A stretch of DNA of 64,000 nt from Roseovarius aestuariivivens (GCF_004761875.1 NZ_SJEY01000004.1:1-64000); one strand, 5' to 3'; shown: positions 1 through 9,045, counted from the first letter of the stretch. The notes: generated by a model not told the origin, from the sequence alone. Translations and numbers: made by a program.

Positions 1-99
1 GACCCGATGATCACCCACAAGCTGAAACTCGAGGAGATCAACGAGGGCTTCCACCTCATGCACGAGGGCAAATCCATCAGAGCCGTCGTGGAGTTCTGA
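1..99 (+). CDS. S-(hydroxymethyl)glutathione dehydrogenase (class III alcohol dehydrogenase), C-terminal end only
   Basis: Only the last 32 codons are inside the window, and the frame is open to the left edge. The tail, with the element LMHEGKSIRAVVEF before the TGA, matches the C-terminus of zinc-dependent class III alcohol dehydrogenases, where this helix and strand close the nucleotide-binding domain. The family oxidises the glutathione adduct of formaldehyde to S-formylglutathione in the cytoplasm. No catalytic residue lies in the visible part, so the call rests on C-terminal similarity alone. The next gene is not the S-formylglutathione hydrolase that often follows. Confidence 0.8.
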   Translation, partial: DPMITHKLKLEEINEGFHLMHEGKSIRAVVEF

Positions 100-106
100 T
101 CGCTTT

Positions 107-134
107 CGCAGGCCGGGCATCGGCTCGGCCTGCG
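107..134. other. Perfect 9-bp GC hairpin after the dehydrogenase gene
   Basis: CGCAGGCCG at 107-115 pairs perfectly with CGGCCTGCG at 126-134 across a 10-base loop, starting eight bases after the stop codon. No T run follows directly, and the nearest (seven T) begins some 30 bases later. It may be a 3'-end stabilising hairpin or a weak or factor-dependent terminator rather than a classical intrinsic one. Confidence 0.4.
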
Positions 135-276
135 ACCTGCACTCAAAACGCCGGAAATCTGCAGTTTTTTTGAAGAAGAGTGCACCGGATGTCCCGGTTC
201 GTGAGAGACACGCGGCCGCCCAGTCACAAGACGGTCATCGCCGCGCCATGTGTCTCGACATTTCCGCCCTGAGACG

Positions 277-291
277 TTAGCGGTTGGTTAA
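277..291. promoter_or_regulatory. Possible CtrA-type site (TTAG-N7-TTAA)
   Basis: TTAG at 277-280 and TTAA at 288-291 are separated by exactly seven bases, one mismatch from the TTAA-N7-TTAA CtrA consensus. The element lies about 27 bases before the GTG of the lipoprotein gene. The same half-mismatched pattern occurs before comM in this window. One match in AT-rich upstream DNA can arise by chance. Confidence 0.3.
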
Positions 292-317
292 TATTTTCGA
301 CTACTGCATCCGGACCC

Positions 318-911
318 GTGACGCTTCTCAAACGCCTCGCCCTTCTGCCCATCCTTGCCCTTCTCGTTGCCTGTGGACAGCCTGTGCCGACACAGGCCCC
401 GGACGAGGTGGCGCGGCTTGCGCAGGGCATCATGGCGCTGTCGTCCGACATCGACCCCGAGGAGGCGCGCCGCGCCGCGGATATCGCCGTCAACTATCCC
501 AAGCACCTGCGTCGGCAATACGAGGTCGAGGACCCGCCCCTCATCCACAACATGAAGGTGAATTCCGGGCGCAAGCCGCGCGGGCTGTGCTGGCATTGGG
601 CGCAGGACATGCAGACGCGTCTAGCGCGCGAGAACTTCCAGACGCTGGATCTACACCGCGCCATCGCCAATGCCCATACGCGCCTTCTGATCGATCATTC
701 CACGGTGATCATCTCGGCCAAAGGCGACGACATGTTCGATGGCATGGTGCTCGATCCGTGGCGTTTCGGCGGCGTGCTTTACTGGTCGCCGACCCTGGGG
801 GACGAGAAATACGACTGGGTGCCGCGGCAAACGGTTTTCGCCATGAAGCGCGCCTGGCGTGAAGGCCGCGACTTCGATCCCTCGTCCGAACCGGTGCCCG
901 CCGGGCTCTGA
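318..911 (+). CDS. Predicted lipoprotein with a Cys-His-Asp papain/transglutaminase-like arrangement
   Basis: This 197-residue protein starts at a GTG and has a lipoprotein signal: a basic N-terminus, a hydrophobic run and the lipobox LVAC with Cys19, so it should be anchored in the cell envelope. The mature part holds three conserved-looking spots in the order of papain- and transglutaminase-fold enzymes: GLCWHWA (Cys91), DHSTVII (His127) and VLDPW (Asp146). The triad is inferred from spacing and order. I do not recognise a named family and no substrate can be proposed. It stands alone between the dehydrogenase gene and the yghU-like gene. A CtrA-like box lies just upstream. Confidence 0.7.
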   Translation: MTLLKRLALLPILALLVACGQPVPTQAPDEVARLAQGIMALSSDIDPEEARRAADIAVNYPKHLRRQYEVEDPPLIHNMKVNSGRKPRGLCWHWAQDMQTRLARENFQTLDLHRAIANAHTRLLIDHSTVIISAKGDDMFDGMVLDPWRFGGVLYWSPTLGDEKYDWVPRQTVFAMKRAWREGRDFDPSSEPVPAGL

Positions 912-1015
912 CCCCGCGCGCAGAGGCCTGTGCAGGTCTGCAGCTTGTCTCGCGCCGTCCGCCCTATAGGTAATGGTCCGAACCGCGCACATGCGCAGCA
1001 GATGACGGAGGCCGT

Positions 1016-1891
1016 ATGACCGATCAAGACTACACCCCGCCCAAGGTCTGGACCTGGGAAAAGGAAAATGGCGGGCAGTTCGCCTCCACGAACCGGCCCA
1101 TCGCCGGGCCGACCCATGACGCAGACCTGCCCGTGGGCGCGCATCCCTATCAGCTCTATTCGCTGGCCACGCCCAACGGGCAGAAGGTGTCCATCCTCTT
1201 CGAGGAATTGCTCGAGGCCGGGTATGACGCCGAATACGACGCCTGGCTCATCCGGATCGGCGACGGCGACCAGTTCGGCTCGGGCTTTACCGAGATCAAC
1301 CCCAATTCCAAGATCCCCGCGATGGTGGATCGCACCGGGGACACCCCTCTGCGCGTCTTTGAGTCGGGGTCCATCCTGATGCATCTCGGGGACCGCTTCG
1401 GCGCGTTCCTGCCAGCCGACGGACCGGCGCGGACCGAAACGATCAACTGGCTGATGTGGCAGATGGGTTCCGCGCCTTATCTCGGCGGCGGATTCGGGCA
1501 TTTCTACCATTATGCGCCGGAAAAGCTCGAATACCCGATCGACCGCTTCGCCATGGAAACCAAGCGCCAGCTTGACGTGCTGGAGCGCGAGTTGACGCAG
1601 AAGCCCTTTATCGCAGGGGACGATTATACCATTGCCGATATCGCGATCTGGGCCTGGTACGGCAATCTTGTTCTTGGCCGGCAATATGGCGACGCCGCCA
1701 CGTTCTTGTCGGTCGACGAGTATCCGCATGTGATGGCCTGGGCCAAGAAGATCGACGCGCGCCCGGCCGTGCGTCGGGGCCGCATGGTCAACCGCGTCTC
1801 GGGGCCGCCGGAAGAGCAATTGCACGAACGCCATGCCGCATCGGATTTCGAAACGCGGACACAAGACAAGATCGGCGACACCGCCGCCTGA
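1016..1891 (+). CDS. yghU: YghU-type glutathione transferase (glutathione-dependent disulfide-bond oxidoreductase)
   Basis: The 291-residue protein has the long N-terminal extension of the YghU/YfcG Nu-class enzymes, with PPKVWTWEKENGG at residues 8-20, before a thioredoxin-like domain (NPNSKIPAMVD then FESGSILMHLGD, the glutathione-binding loop) and an all-helical C-terminal domain (AGDDYTIADIAIWAWYG). Family members bind two glutathione molecules and reduce disulfides such as 2-hydroxyethyl disulfide or organic peroxides in the cytosol. ACGGAGG sits six bases before the ATG, supporting this start. The length fits E. coli YghU (about 288). It is probably monocistronic, and its cellular substrate is unknown. 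Confidence 0.88.
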   Translation: MTDQDYTPPKVWTWEKENGGQFASTNRPIAGPTHDADLPVGAHPYQLYSLATPNGQKVSILFEELLEAGYDAEYDAWLIRIGDGDQFGSGFTEINPNSKIPAMVDRTGDTPLRVFESGSILMHLGDRFGAFLPADGPARTETINWLMWQMGSAPYLGGGFGHFYHYAPEKLEYPIDRFAMETKRQLDVLERELTQKPFIAGDDYTIADIAIWAWYGNLVLGRQYGDAATFLSVDEYPHVMAWAKKIDARPAVRRGRMVNRVSGPPEEQLHERHAASDFETRTQDKIGDTAA

Positions 1892-1974
1892 TCGCCGCGG
1901 ACGGCGCGGGCGCGACAATCGACTGTTTCGCCCGCGCGCCCGATGCGGCATACCGGTCTGCAAAGGAGACCGCC

Positions 1975-2694
1975 ATGCCCGACGATCGAAGCCGCCTTCT
2001 GGCCGTCCTGATCGACGCCGACAATGTGCCCGCGAAATACGCAGACGCCATCCTGCAGGAGGTGACCAGCTACGGCGAGCCGGGCTTGCGGCGGGTCTAT
2101 GGCGACTGGTCCAACCAGCAGCTGGCCGGCTGGACCGCGACCGCACGCAAGCTCGGCCTCGTGCAGCACCAGGAAACGGCGAACACGAAGGGCAAGAACG
2201 CGTCCGATATCGGGCTAGTCATCGACGCGATGGATATTCTGCACGCCGGGCATTTCGACGGCTTCGTGCTGGTCTCGTCGGACAGCGATTTCACCCGCCT
2301 GGCCAGCCGGATCCGCGAACAGGGCCTGACCGTGGTGGGCATCGGCGAGGCCAAGGCGCCGGACGCGCTCAAGAATGCCTGCAATCGCTTCGTGGCGATC
2401 GAGAACATCGTCGGCGAGACGGGCGCGCCATCGAAGGGCAAGGACGGGGCCAAGCTTGACACCCGCAAGGTCAGCGACGCCAAGTCGCTCATCATCACGG
2501 CGATGGAAAAGATCGACGTGGATGGCGAGTGGTACCCTCTGGGCCGCGTCGGCCAGCAGATCCAGGCGGACAAGCCCGATTTCGACACGCGCAGCTTCGG
2601 CAAGAAGAAGCTGTCGGATCTTGTGGCCGAGCTGAAGGTGTTCGAGCTCAAGCCCGGCCCGGGCAACCAGATGCTGGTGCGGCGCGTCGACTGA
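1975..2694 (+). CDS. NYN-domain (LabA/DUF88) protein with C-terminal OST-HTH domain
   Basis: Residues 8-140 form a NYN (PIN-like) nuclease domain: LIDADNVP near residue 12, DIGLVIDAMD in the middle, and VSSDSDFTRLASRIREQG after it supply the usual acidic metal-binding cluster. Residues from about 160 to 235 (KSLIITAMEKI, GEWYPLGRVGQQI, FGKKKLSDLVAEL) fit an OST-HTH/LOTUS winged helix, often an RNA-binding module. The expected role is an RNA-directed nuclease or RNA-binding regulator in the cytosol. The family is widespread but mostly uncharacterised in bacteria. AAGGAGACC precedes the ATG. It stands alone between the yghU-like gene and dapA. Confidence 0.82.
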   Translation: MPDDRSRLLAVLIDADNVPAKYADAILQEVTSYGEPGLRRVYGDWSNQQLAGWTATARKLGLVQHQETANTKGKNASDIGLVIDAMDILHAGHFDGFVLVSSDSDFTRLASRIREQGLTVVGIGEAKAPDALKNACNRFVAIENIVGETGAPSKGKDGAKLDTRKVSDAKSLIITAMEKIDVDGEWYPLGRVGQQIQADKPDFDTRSFGKKKLSDLVAELKVFELKPGPGNQMLVRRVD

Positions 2695-2924
2695 GCCGGT
2701 GATCCGAAGGAGCGCCTTGCGGCGCGCCTGTCATCTCGGCGTCGCGGGGCGCGCCGCCTCGGGCGTGGGGCAACGCGCCGCGTTCGATCTGGCCTTTGCG
2801 CGGATAATGCGCCCGGGCGCCTTCGGCGCGAGTGGTCATCCCAAGAAAATAGAAAGGCGCATCAGCGGCTTCTTCTTGGGTCGCAAACTCAGACTCCGGC
2901 CGTTGAAGCCGGGCAGCGCCGCTC

Positions 2925-3800
2925 TCAGTTCATGAGGCCCGCGTGCCGCAGCCCGTCATCCACCATCGCCTTTGTCTCGTCGCTGAGACCGGTCAGGGGC
3001 GAGCGTACCTCTTCGCTGCATAGTCCGAGACGTGACATGGCGTATTTCGCGCCCACGAGGCCCGGTTCGGTGAAGATGGCCTTGTGGAGCGGCATCAGCC
3101 GGTCCTGGATTTCCAGCGCCTTGGCGTAATCCCCCGCAAGCGTGGCGTTCTGCACCTCGGCCACCATGCGCGGCGCGACATTGCCGGTGACGGTGATGAC
3201 GCCGACGCCGCCCTGCGCGTTGAAACCGTGCGCCGTGGCGTCCTCGCCCGAGATCTGCACGAACTCCTTGCCGCAGGTCATGCGCTGGTAGCTCACCCGC
3301 GCCAGATCCCCGGTGGCGTCCTTGACGCCGATGATGCGCGGCAACTTGGCCAGTTCGCCCATTGTTTCGGGCAACATGTCCACGACCGACCGGCCGGGAA
3401 TGTTGTAGATGATGATCGGCAACTCGCAGCAATCGTGCAGCGCGGTGAAATGCGCGATCAGCCCGCGCTGTGTGGGCTTGTTGTAGTAGGGCGTGACCAC
3501 GAGCGCCGCACTCGCGCCGACCTCTTCGGCGTGCTTCATGAAGCGGATCGATTCCAGCGTGTTGTTCGATCCCGCGCCCGCGATGACCGGGATCCGCCCG
3601 GCGGCGGCCTTAACCACCTCCGAGACGACCATCTCGTGCTCTTCATGGGTAAGCGTCGGGCTTTCGCCCGTCGTACCCACAGGCACAAGGCCATGGCTGC
3701 CTTCTTCGATATGCCACTCGACGAGGGATTTGAGCGTGTCCACATCCACCGCGCCGTTTTTCAGCGGCGTGACTAGGGCCGGAAATGATCCCTTGAACAT
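2925..3800 (-). CDS. dapA: 4-hydroxy-tetrahydrodipicolinate synthase
   Basis: This 291-residue TIM-barrel aldolase condenses pyruvate with aspartate semialdehyde, the first committed step to lysine and meso-diaminopimelate for peptidoglycan. Visible motifs are the substrate loop GTTGES (residues 42-47), YYNKP near 105, the catalytic tyrosine in YNIPGR (about 132) and the Schiff-base lysine Lys160 in IGVKDATGD. Length is normal for the family. The reading frame continues upstream of the chosen ATG, but [12 protein letters not shown] is the standard N-terminus and an AAAGGAG sequence lies just before it. It is divergent from the lytic transglycosylase gene, a common neighbour in alphaproteobacteria. 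Confidence 0.96.
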   Translation of the reverse strand: MFKGSFPALVTPLKNGAVDVDTLKSLVEWHIEEGSHGLVPVGTTGESPTLTHEEHEMVVSEVVKAAAGRIPVIAGAGSNNTLESIRFMKHAEEVGASAALVVTPYYNKPTQRGLIAHFTALHDCCELPIIIYNIPGRSVVDMLPETMGELAKLPRIIGVKDATGDLARVSYQRMTCGKEFVQISGEDATAHGFNAQGGVGVITVTGNVAPRMVAEVQNATLAGDYAKALEIQDRLMPLHKAIFTEPGLVGAKYAMSRLGLCSEEVRSPLTGLSDETKAMVDDGLRHAGLMN

Positions 3801-3957
3801 GTGACGCTCCTTTCGTTCTTGCGCGCGGCCGGGGTGGCCGATGCGCGACGCGACCCTAGCGGCCTGCCGCCCTCCTGCCAAGCTTGTGAATGGACGCGGG
3901 GGGCTGGCCTGCGTAGGCTGGCGCCGTCTAGCCCTTCTCACCCGGGAAATGCAAGAG

Positions 3958-5922
3958 ATGTTGCGCATCCTATGCCTTGTTTTGGCGGCTTTCGCCCTGT
4001 CGTTGCCGGATATGGCAGCCGCTGACGCGCCCCGAATCGCGCCCCGACCGATGGCGAGCGCGTTCGACGCGATGCAGGCGGGCCGCTGGGAGGTGGCCGC
4101 ACGTCTGGCCGCACGGGCCGGTCCTGCGGGCCCGGCCCTCATTGAATGGCACCGCCTGCGCGCCGGGCGCGGCACGCCGCAGGAGGTGCTGGCCTTTCTT
4201 GAAACGCATGGCGACTGGCCGGGGCTCGATTACCTGCACAAGCAAAGCGAGGAGGCGATGGTCGCGGCCACGCCAGACGCGGTCATCGCCTTTTACGAGG
4301 ATCGCCGCCCGCAGACCGGGCTTGGCGCGCTCAACCTGGCGCGCGCGTTGCGGGCCGTCGACCGTGCCGCGGATGCCGATATCGCGGTCGTGCTGGCCTG
4401 GCGCACACTGGATCTTTCCACCGCCGAGCACGACGCCTTCATGCAGGCGTTCCCGGATCTTCTTGCCGCGCATCACGAGGCGCGGCTGCATATGACGCTG
4501 TGGCGCGGCCTGCGCGACGTTGACCAGATGCTGCCGCTCGTCGACGCGGACACCCGCGAACGCGCCCTTGTCGCGCGGATGATCGAAACCGGCGCGGCGC
4601 AGGCCGATGCCCGGCTCGACGCGTTGCCCGAGGCGGCGCAGAGCGATCCGCATATCGCGCATGCGCTTTTCAACCGGCACATCCAAAAGGGCCGCACCGC
4701 CGAGGCAATCGAGCTGCTTTTGCGCCAGAGCCGGCTTGAAAACGGGTTGGGAGAGCCGGCGCGGTGGTCCGGCTGGCGGCGAGAGCTGACGCGGTCGCAG
4801 ATGCGGGCGGGCGCGGTGCGCACGGCCTATGACATCGCAGCGGTGCACGGGCTTGTCGAGGGCTCGCACTTTGCTGATCTGGAATGGCTTTCGGGCTACC
4901 TCGCGTTGACCTATTTCAAGGATCCGGCGCTGGCGCTGATCCATTTTCAGCGTTTCCTGGCGGCTGTCGAGACGCCGATTTCGCTTGGCCGCGCGGGCTA
5001 TTGGATCGGCCGCGCGCAAGAGGCGGCCGGCAATGCAGAGGCCGCCGCCATCGCCTATGAGCTGGGGGCGTTGCATCAGACCTCGTTCTACGGGCTGCTT
5101 GCGGCGGAACGTGGCGGGCTTCCGTCCGACCCGGCGTTGCGGGGCGAGGATCCCGGGCCCTGGCGGGACGCGGAGTTTGCGTCGGGCGACGTGTTTCAGG
5201 CCGGGGTGCTGGCGCTGGCCAGCGGGCGGCTGTCGCTGGCTGAACGGTTCTTCACCCACCTCGCTGAAAACCTGGACCGGGCCGACCTTGCACGGCTCGG
5301 CAAGGCGATGAAGGATCTGGGCGAGCCGCACCTGGAGGTGATGGTCGGCAAGGCCGCCGCCGGGCGAGGCATCACCCTGCCTGCGCCCTATTACGCGCTG
5401 CACCCGCTGGCCGAGATGGATCTGGCCGTGCCGCCGGAACTGGCGCTTGCCATCGCCAGGCGCGAAAGCGAGTTCGACACCAGCGTGGCAAGCGGCGCGG
5501 GCGCAATGGGACTGATGCAGCTCATGCCCGGCACCGCCGAAGAAATGGCCCGCGCCATCGGCGCCTCGGGCCACACCCGCGCCAAGGTTTTCGCCGACTG
5601 GACGTATAACGCCCGGCTGGGCGCGGCCTATCTGGCGCGCATGGCGCGGCAGTTCGACGGCAATATCGTGATGATGTCGGCGGCCTACAATGCCGGGCCC
5701 GCCCGCCCGCCGCGCTGGATGTCGGATTTCGGCGATCCGCGCACCGGTGCGGTCGATGTGGTGGACTGGATCGAACACGTCCCCTTCAACGAGACACGCA
5801 ATTACATCATGCGCGTCGCCGAAAGCCTGCCAGTCTACCGCGCCCGTCTGGGGAAGGATCCCCATCCGGTGCCGTTTTCCCAGGAACTGGTAGGCGACAC
5901 GTTCCGCCAACCCTCGGACTGA
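3958..5922 (+). CDS. slt: Soluble lytic murein transglycosylase
   Basis: The chosen ATG gives 654 residues with a cleavable signal peptide ([18 protein letters not shown], Ala-rich cleavage region). An ATG three codons earlier is equally possible. A long alpha-helical U/L region of helical repeats (about 40-490) is followed by the C-terminal SLT domain: ARRESEFD carries the catalytic glutamate (about Glu503), then [13 protein letters not shown] and AAYNAGP, all signature motifs of family 1A lytic transglycosylases. The enzyme cleaves peptidoglycan glycan strands in the periplasm to 1,6-anhydromuropeptides. It faces away from dapA, and the two share a 157-bp intergenic region. Confidence 0.93.
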   Translation: MLRILCLVLAAFALSLPDMAAADAPRIAPRPMASAFDAMQAGRWEVAARLAARAGPAGPALIEWHRLRAGRGTPQEVLAFLETHGDWPGLDYLHKQSEEAMVAATPDAVIAFYEDRRPQTGLGALNLARALRAVDRAADADIAVVLAWRTLDLSTAEHDAFMQAFPDLLAAHHEARLHMTLWRGLRDVDQMLPLVDADTRERALVARMIETGAAQADARLDALPEAAQSDPHIAHALFNRHIQKGRTAEAIELLLRQSRLENGLGEPARWSGWRRELTRSQMRAGAVRTAYDIAAVHGLVEGSHFADLEWLSGYLALTYFKDPALALIHFQRFLAAVETPISLGRAGYWIGRAQEAAGNAEAAAIAYELGALHQTSFYGLLAAERGGLPSDPALRGEDPGPWRDAEFASGDVFQAGVLALASGRLSLAERFFTHLAENLDRADLARLGKAMKDLGEPHLEVMVGKAAAGRGITLPAPYYALHPLAEMDLAVPPELALAIARRESEFDTSVASGAGAMGLMQLMPGTAEEMARAIGASGHTRAKVFADWTYNARLGAAYLARMARQFDGNIVMMSAAYNAGPARPPRWMSDFGDPRTGAVDVVDWIEHVPFNETRNYIMRVAESLPVYRARLGKDPHPVPFSQELVGDTFRQPSD

Positions 5923-5933
5923 CCGCGTCCGCC

Positions 5934-6800
5934 TCAGCCTTTCACCCGCTGCCGCCATAGCGTGAAAAGCCCCGCCGCCACGACAAGCCCCGCGCCGATG
6001 GCCACGTTGGGCCGGATCGTCTCGGAAAAGACGCTGATCCCGATGGCACTCGCAAAGACAAGCTGGAGATAGGCAAAGGGCTGCACCGCGCTCGCCTCAG
6101 CCACCTCGTAGCACTTGATCAAGGTGAAATGCCCGAGCGCCCCGGTAATGCACAGCGCCCCCATCCACGCCCAGTCGGAGGCCACCATCGGTTCCCAGAA
6201 CCAGACGCCGACCACGGTCATCGCCACCGATCCCACCGTGCCGGTCCAGAAAAACGTCGTCGCCGCCGTGTCCTTGCGCGCCACGAACCGTGTCAAAAGG
6301 CCGTAAAGCGCGAACATCAGCGCCGCCAAAAGCGGCACCACCGCCTCGATCCGGAAGACGCCCGCGCCGGGTTCGAGAATGATGATGACGCCCACGAAGC
6401 CCACCGCGATGGCCGCCCACCGCCGCCAGCCCACATATTCGCCCAGCACAGGCCCCGACAGCGCCGCGATCAGCAGCGGGTAACAGGCGAACACCGCGTG
6501 GCTTTCCACCAGTCCCAGCAGGATGAAGCCCACGATCATCACGCAGACCTCCACCACCAGAAGCAGCGCGCGAAAGGCCTGCATCACCGGTTGTTCCGTC
6601 GCCGCCGCGGCGCGCACGCCGCCCGCCTTGCGCGTGGCCACGGTGATGACGAAGGCGGCAAAGAACCAGTAGCGGATCATCACCACCATCAGCACATTGT
6701 ATTCGGCTGCCAGATGGCGAGAGATCCCGTCCTGAACGGCGAAGATAAAGGTCGTCGCCACCATGAGCAGGATGCCCAGCCTTGTGTTCTGTTCGGTCAT
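5934..6800 (-). CDS. DMT-family (EamA) inner-membrane transporter
   Basis: The 288-residue protein is almost entirely hydrophobic, with about ten predicted membrane helices forming two EamA repeats. Typical signs are FAVQDGISRHLA in helix 1, PLLIAALSGPVLGEYVGWRRW before helix 5, and PFAYLQLVFASAIG in the second half. DMT exporters move small metabolites or amino acids across the inner membrane, and the substrate cannot be read from sequence. Its ATG overlaps the TGA of mnmD by four bases (ATGA), so it is probably translationally coupled to that tRNA-modification gene. No functional link between the two is obvious. Confidence 0.85.
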   Translation of the reverse strand: MTEQNTRLGILLMVATTFIFAVQDGISRHLAAEYNVLMVVMIRYWFFAAFVITVATRKAGGVRAAAATEQPVMQAFRALLLVVEVCVMIVGFILLGLVESHAVFACYPLLIAALSGPVLGEYVGWRRWAAIAVGFVGVIIILEPGAGVFRIEAVVPLLAALMFALYGLLTRFVARKDTAATTFFWTGTVGSVAMTVVGVWFWEPMVASDWAWMGALCITGALGHFTLIKCYEVAEASAVQPFAYLQLVFASAIGISVFSETIRPNVAIGAGLVVAAGLFTLWRQRVKG

Positions 6801-7495
6801 GCGCGGGCTTTCCGGGCGGTGGTCATGTGCCGCTTGCGGCCATAACCGGGCACACGCGTCACCTCGAACCCGGCCTCGGCGAGGCCGCGCCGCACGAATC
6901 CCGCCGCCGTGTAGGTCGCCGCCGTGCCGCCCGGCGCGGTATGCCCGCCCACCTCGGCCAAAAGGTCGGCCTCCCACAGCTCGGGGTTCTTCGCGGGCGA
7001 AAACCCGTCAAGATACCAGGCGTCGGCCAGGCCATCCCAGCCCGGAAGCGTCTGCCGCGCGTCGCCGGTAATCAGCTCGAACCGAAGGTCGTCCAACTCG
7101 ATCACAGACCGGCCCCACTGCGGCGACAGCTCTGCGGCGAGCGCGTTCAGCCCGGCAAATCCCGCCTGGGCGCGCACCATATCCTCCGGGGCCATCGGAT
7201 AGGCCTCGAAGCTCGTGTATCGCAGCACGCCGGTCACCCCGGTTTCCCGCCACGCCTGCAGGCTTGCCAGCAAGTTCAGACCGGTGCCGAACCCAAGCTC
7301 GGCCACCTGAAACCCATCCCGATAGCGCCCCGGCAGACCGTTGCCGCCAAGAAAGACATGCCGTGTTTCCTCCAGCCCGTTCTCAAGGCTGAAATACGGG
7401 TCGTCGAAGCGCCGCGACACGGGCACATCCCCTGCGCGCCAGTCCAGCGCAGCGCGGTTCGTCTCGTCATGGGAAGCGGGTCGACTATGTGTCAT
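6797..7495 (-). CDS. mnmD: tRNA 5-(aminomethyl)-2-thiouridine methyltransferase, stand-alone MnmD
   Basis: This 232-residue SAM-dependent methyltransferase corresponds to the N-terminal half of E. coli MnmC. It shows LDWRAGDVPVSRRFDDPYFS at the N-terminus, the SAM loop AELGFGTGLNLL, and WYLDGFSPAKNPELW, the family's signature. It should methylate 5-aminomethyl-2-thiouridine at wobble position 34 of tRNA. The start MTHSRPAS is chosen over an upstream in-frame ATG because it aligns with the family and avoids running into the divergent gene. The FAD-dependent second half of MnmC is encoded by the divergent neighbour with 38 bases between starts, so the bifunctional enzyme is split here. Confidence 0.9.
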   Translation of the reverse strand: MTHSRPASHDETNRAALDWRAGDVPVSRRFDDPYFSLENGLEETRHVFLGGNGLPGRYRDGFQVAELGFGTGLNLLASLQAWRETGVTGVLRYTSFEAYPMAPEDMVRAQAGFAGLNALAAELSPQWGRSVIELDDLRFELITGDARQTLPGWDGLADAWYLDGFSPAKNPELWEADLLAEVGGHTAPGGTAATYTAAGFVRRGLAEAGFEVTRVPGYGRKRHMTTARKARA

Positions 7496-7533
7496 AACGC
7501 GGGACAACATCGCGCCACGCCAAGGGAAAGACA

Positions 7534-8562
7534 ATGGCCGAGATCACGATCTACGGGGCCGGCATCTTCGGCCTCTCCACCGCCTTCACCTGCCTGCGCC
7601 GTGGCGCGCGGGTGACCGTGATCGATCCCTTCGGCCCGGGTGCGGGGGCGTCGGGCGGGGTTGTCGGCGCGCTTGCGCCGCACGTGCCGGAAAACTGGAA
7701 CGACAAGAAAGCGTTCCAGCTCGATAGTCTCCTGATGGCCGAACGTTTCTGGGCCGATGTGGCCGAATGCGCAGGTCAGGATCCCGGCTATGCCCGCACC
7801 GGGCGGCTGCAACCCATCGCCGACGACCGCGCCCTCGCCCTTGCCAAGGACCGCGGGGTAACCGCGCGCGACCTTTGGGGCGATCACGCCACGTGGCAGG
7901 TGGTCGAGGCGACGGCGGACTTCGCCCCGCTGACGCGGACCGGCCTTTTGATTCACGACACGCTTTCGGCGCGCCTGCATCCGCGTCGCGCCTGTGATGC
8001 GCTCGCCGCCACCGTCACGGCGCTCGGCGGCACCATCGCGCCGGAAGGCACCCCGCGCGGCATTGTGCTTTACGCCACCGGTGCGGCAGGTCTGTTGGAG
8101 ATGTCGGAACATTTGCCCCGCGCCATCGGCACCGGGGTCAAAGGCCAGGCGGCGCTGCTCGATTTCGCCGCTCCGGACCAGCCACAGCTTTTCGCCGATA
8201 CGCTGCATATCATTCCGCATGGCGATGGCACCACCGCCATCGGCTCCACGTCAGAGCGCGACTATGACGATCCCGCCGCCACCGACGCGCAGCTTGACGG
8301 GATCATCGCCCGCGCCCGGGTTGCCGTGCCGGCCCTCGCCGATGCGCCGGTCCTTCAACGGTGGGCGGGTCTGCGTCCGCGCGCCCGCTCCCGCGCGCCG
8401 ATCCTCGGGCGTCATCCGCTTCAGAATGACGCTTTCATCGCCAATGGCGGCTTCAAGATCGGCTTCGGCATGGCGCCCAAGGTGGCCGCGGTCATGGCCG
8501 ATCTGATGCTCGACGGGAAGGATCGCATTCCGAAAGATTTCCGACCGGAGGCGTCGCTCTAG
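7534..8562 (+). CDS. FAD-dependent oxidoreductase resembling the MnmC C-terminal domain
   Basis: The 342-residue protein belongs to the DAO (D-amino acid oxidase/glycine oxidase) superfamily. It has the Rossmann motif GAGIFG at residues 8-13, the acidic end of strand 2 (VTVIDPFGPGAGASGG), and a C-terminal FAD-contacting stretch GLRPRARSRAPILGRHP and NGGFKIGFGMAP. In MnmC this domain oxidatively removes the carboxymethyl group of cmnm5s2U34. Its position divergent from a stand-alone mnmD supports the same job, though other DAO substrates are possible. The length matches the MnmC oxidase domain rather than a full fusion. The nuclease-like gene follows after four bases. Confidence 0.8.
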   Translation: MAEITIYGAGIFGLSTAFTCLRRGARVTVIDPFGPGAGASGGVVGALAPHVPENWNDKKAFQLDSLLMAERFWADVAECAGQDPGYARTGRLQPIADDRALALAKDRGVTARDLWGDHATWQVVEATADFAPLTRTGLLIHDTLSARLHPRRACDALAATVTALGGTIAPEGTPRGIVLYATGAAGLLEMSEHLPRAIGTGVKGQAALLDFAAPDQPQLFADTLHIIPHGDGTTAIGSTSERDYDDPAATDAQLDGIIARARVAVPALADAPVLQRWAGLRPRARSRAPILGRHPLQNDAFIANGGFKIGFGMAPKVAAVMADLMLDGKDRIPKDFRPEASL

Positions 8563-8566
8563 ATCC

Positions 8567-9019
8567 ATGCAACCGCTTCTATCCCTTCTCTTTGTCTGCG
8601 CGTTCCCGGACTACTTCGGTGATCTCTGCGACCTCTATCTGCGCCCGGCCCCGCGCGAACTGAAGATCGAAGGGTCCGACCGCCCGCCCAGTTCGGCCAT
8701 CGACCGGCAGCCGCGCGTGTGGCGGGCGCTCTCCGGCGACCGGGTCGAGCTCGATGGTACCGCCTATGATCTCAAGGGCGTCGTCTGCCCCGATCCGGGT
8801 GGGGCGGAGGGACGGCGCGCCAAGGCGCTTCTGAATACATTCCTAAGAGGCGGGTCGATCACCTGCCGGATCGAGGGCAACACAGCCACCTGCCGCAAGG
8901 AAGGTCGCGACATGGCGACCGGCCTGATCGCGAGCGGCCTGTGCTTTCCGCGCGTGCCGCAATCCGAGGCCGCGACACGTCGTCGGGACGATGTACAATT
9001 TGTACAATCGGCCTTTTGA
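8567..9019 (+). CDS. Short SNase-like (thermonuclease-fold) protein, probably exported
   Basis: The 150-residue protein begins with a short hydrophobic stretch (MQPLLSLLFVCAFP) that could be a weak signal peptide. The C-terminal half resembles the staphylococcal nuclease fold: SGDRVELDGTAYDLKGVVCPDP, then GRRAKALLNTFLRGG and RDMATGLIASGLC, as in TNase-like proteins. Of the usual catalytic set (Arg, Glu, Arg), I cannot place all three with confidence, so activity is uncertain. It starts four bases after the FAD oxidoreductase gene and is probably co-transcribed with it. Two TGTACAA copies lie in its last codons, giving VQFVQ. It ends 26 bases before the convergent MEMO gene. Confidence 0.6.
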   Translation: MQPLLSLLFVCAFPDYFGDLCDLYLRPAPRELKIEGSDRPPSSAIDRQPRVWRALSGDRVELDGTAYDLKGVVCPDPGGAEGRRAKALLNTFLRGGSITCRIEGNTATCRKEGRDMATGLIASGLCFPRVPQSEAATRRRDDVQFVQSAF

Positions 9020-9045
9020 AGATGCTGCAAATTGTACAAAACACG

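Noticed and set aside
2699-2935. 78-codon frame between the NYN gene and dapA
   Set aside because: Rich in Arg and Ala, no recognisable feature, and its end overlaps the dapA stop.
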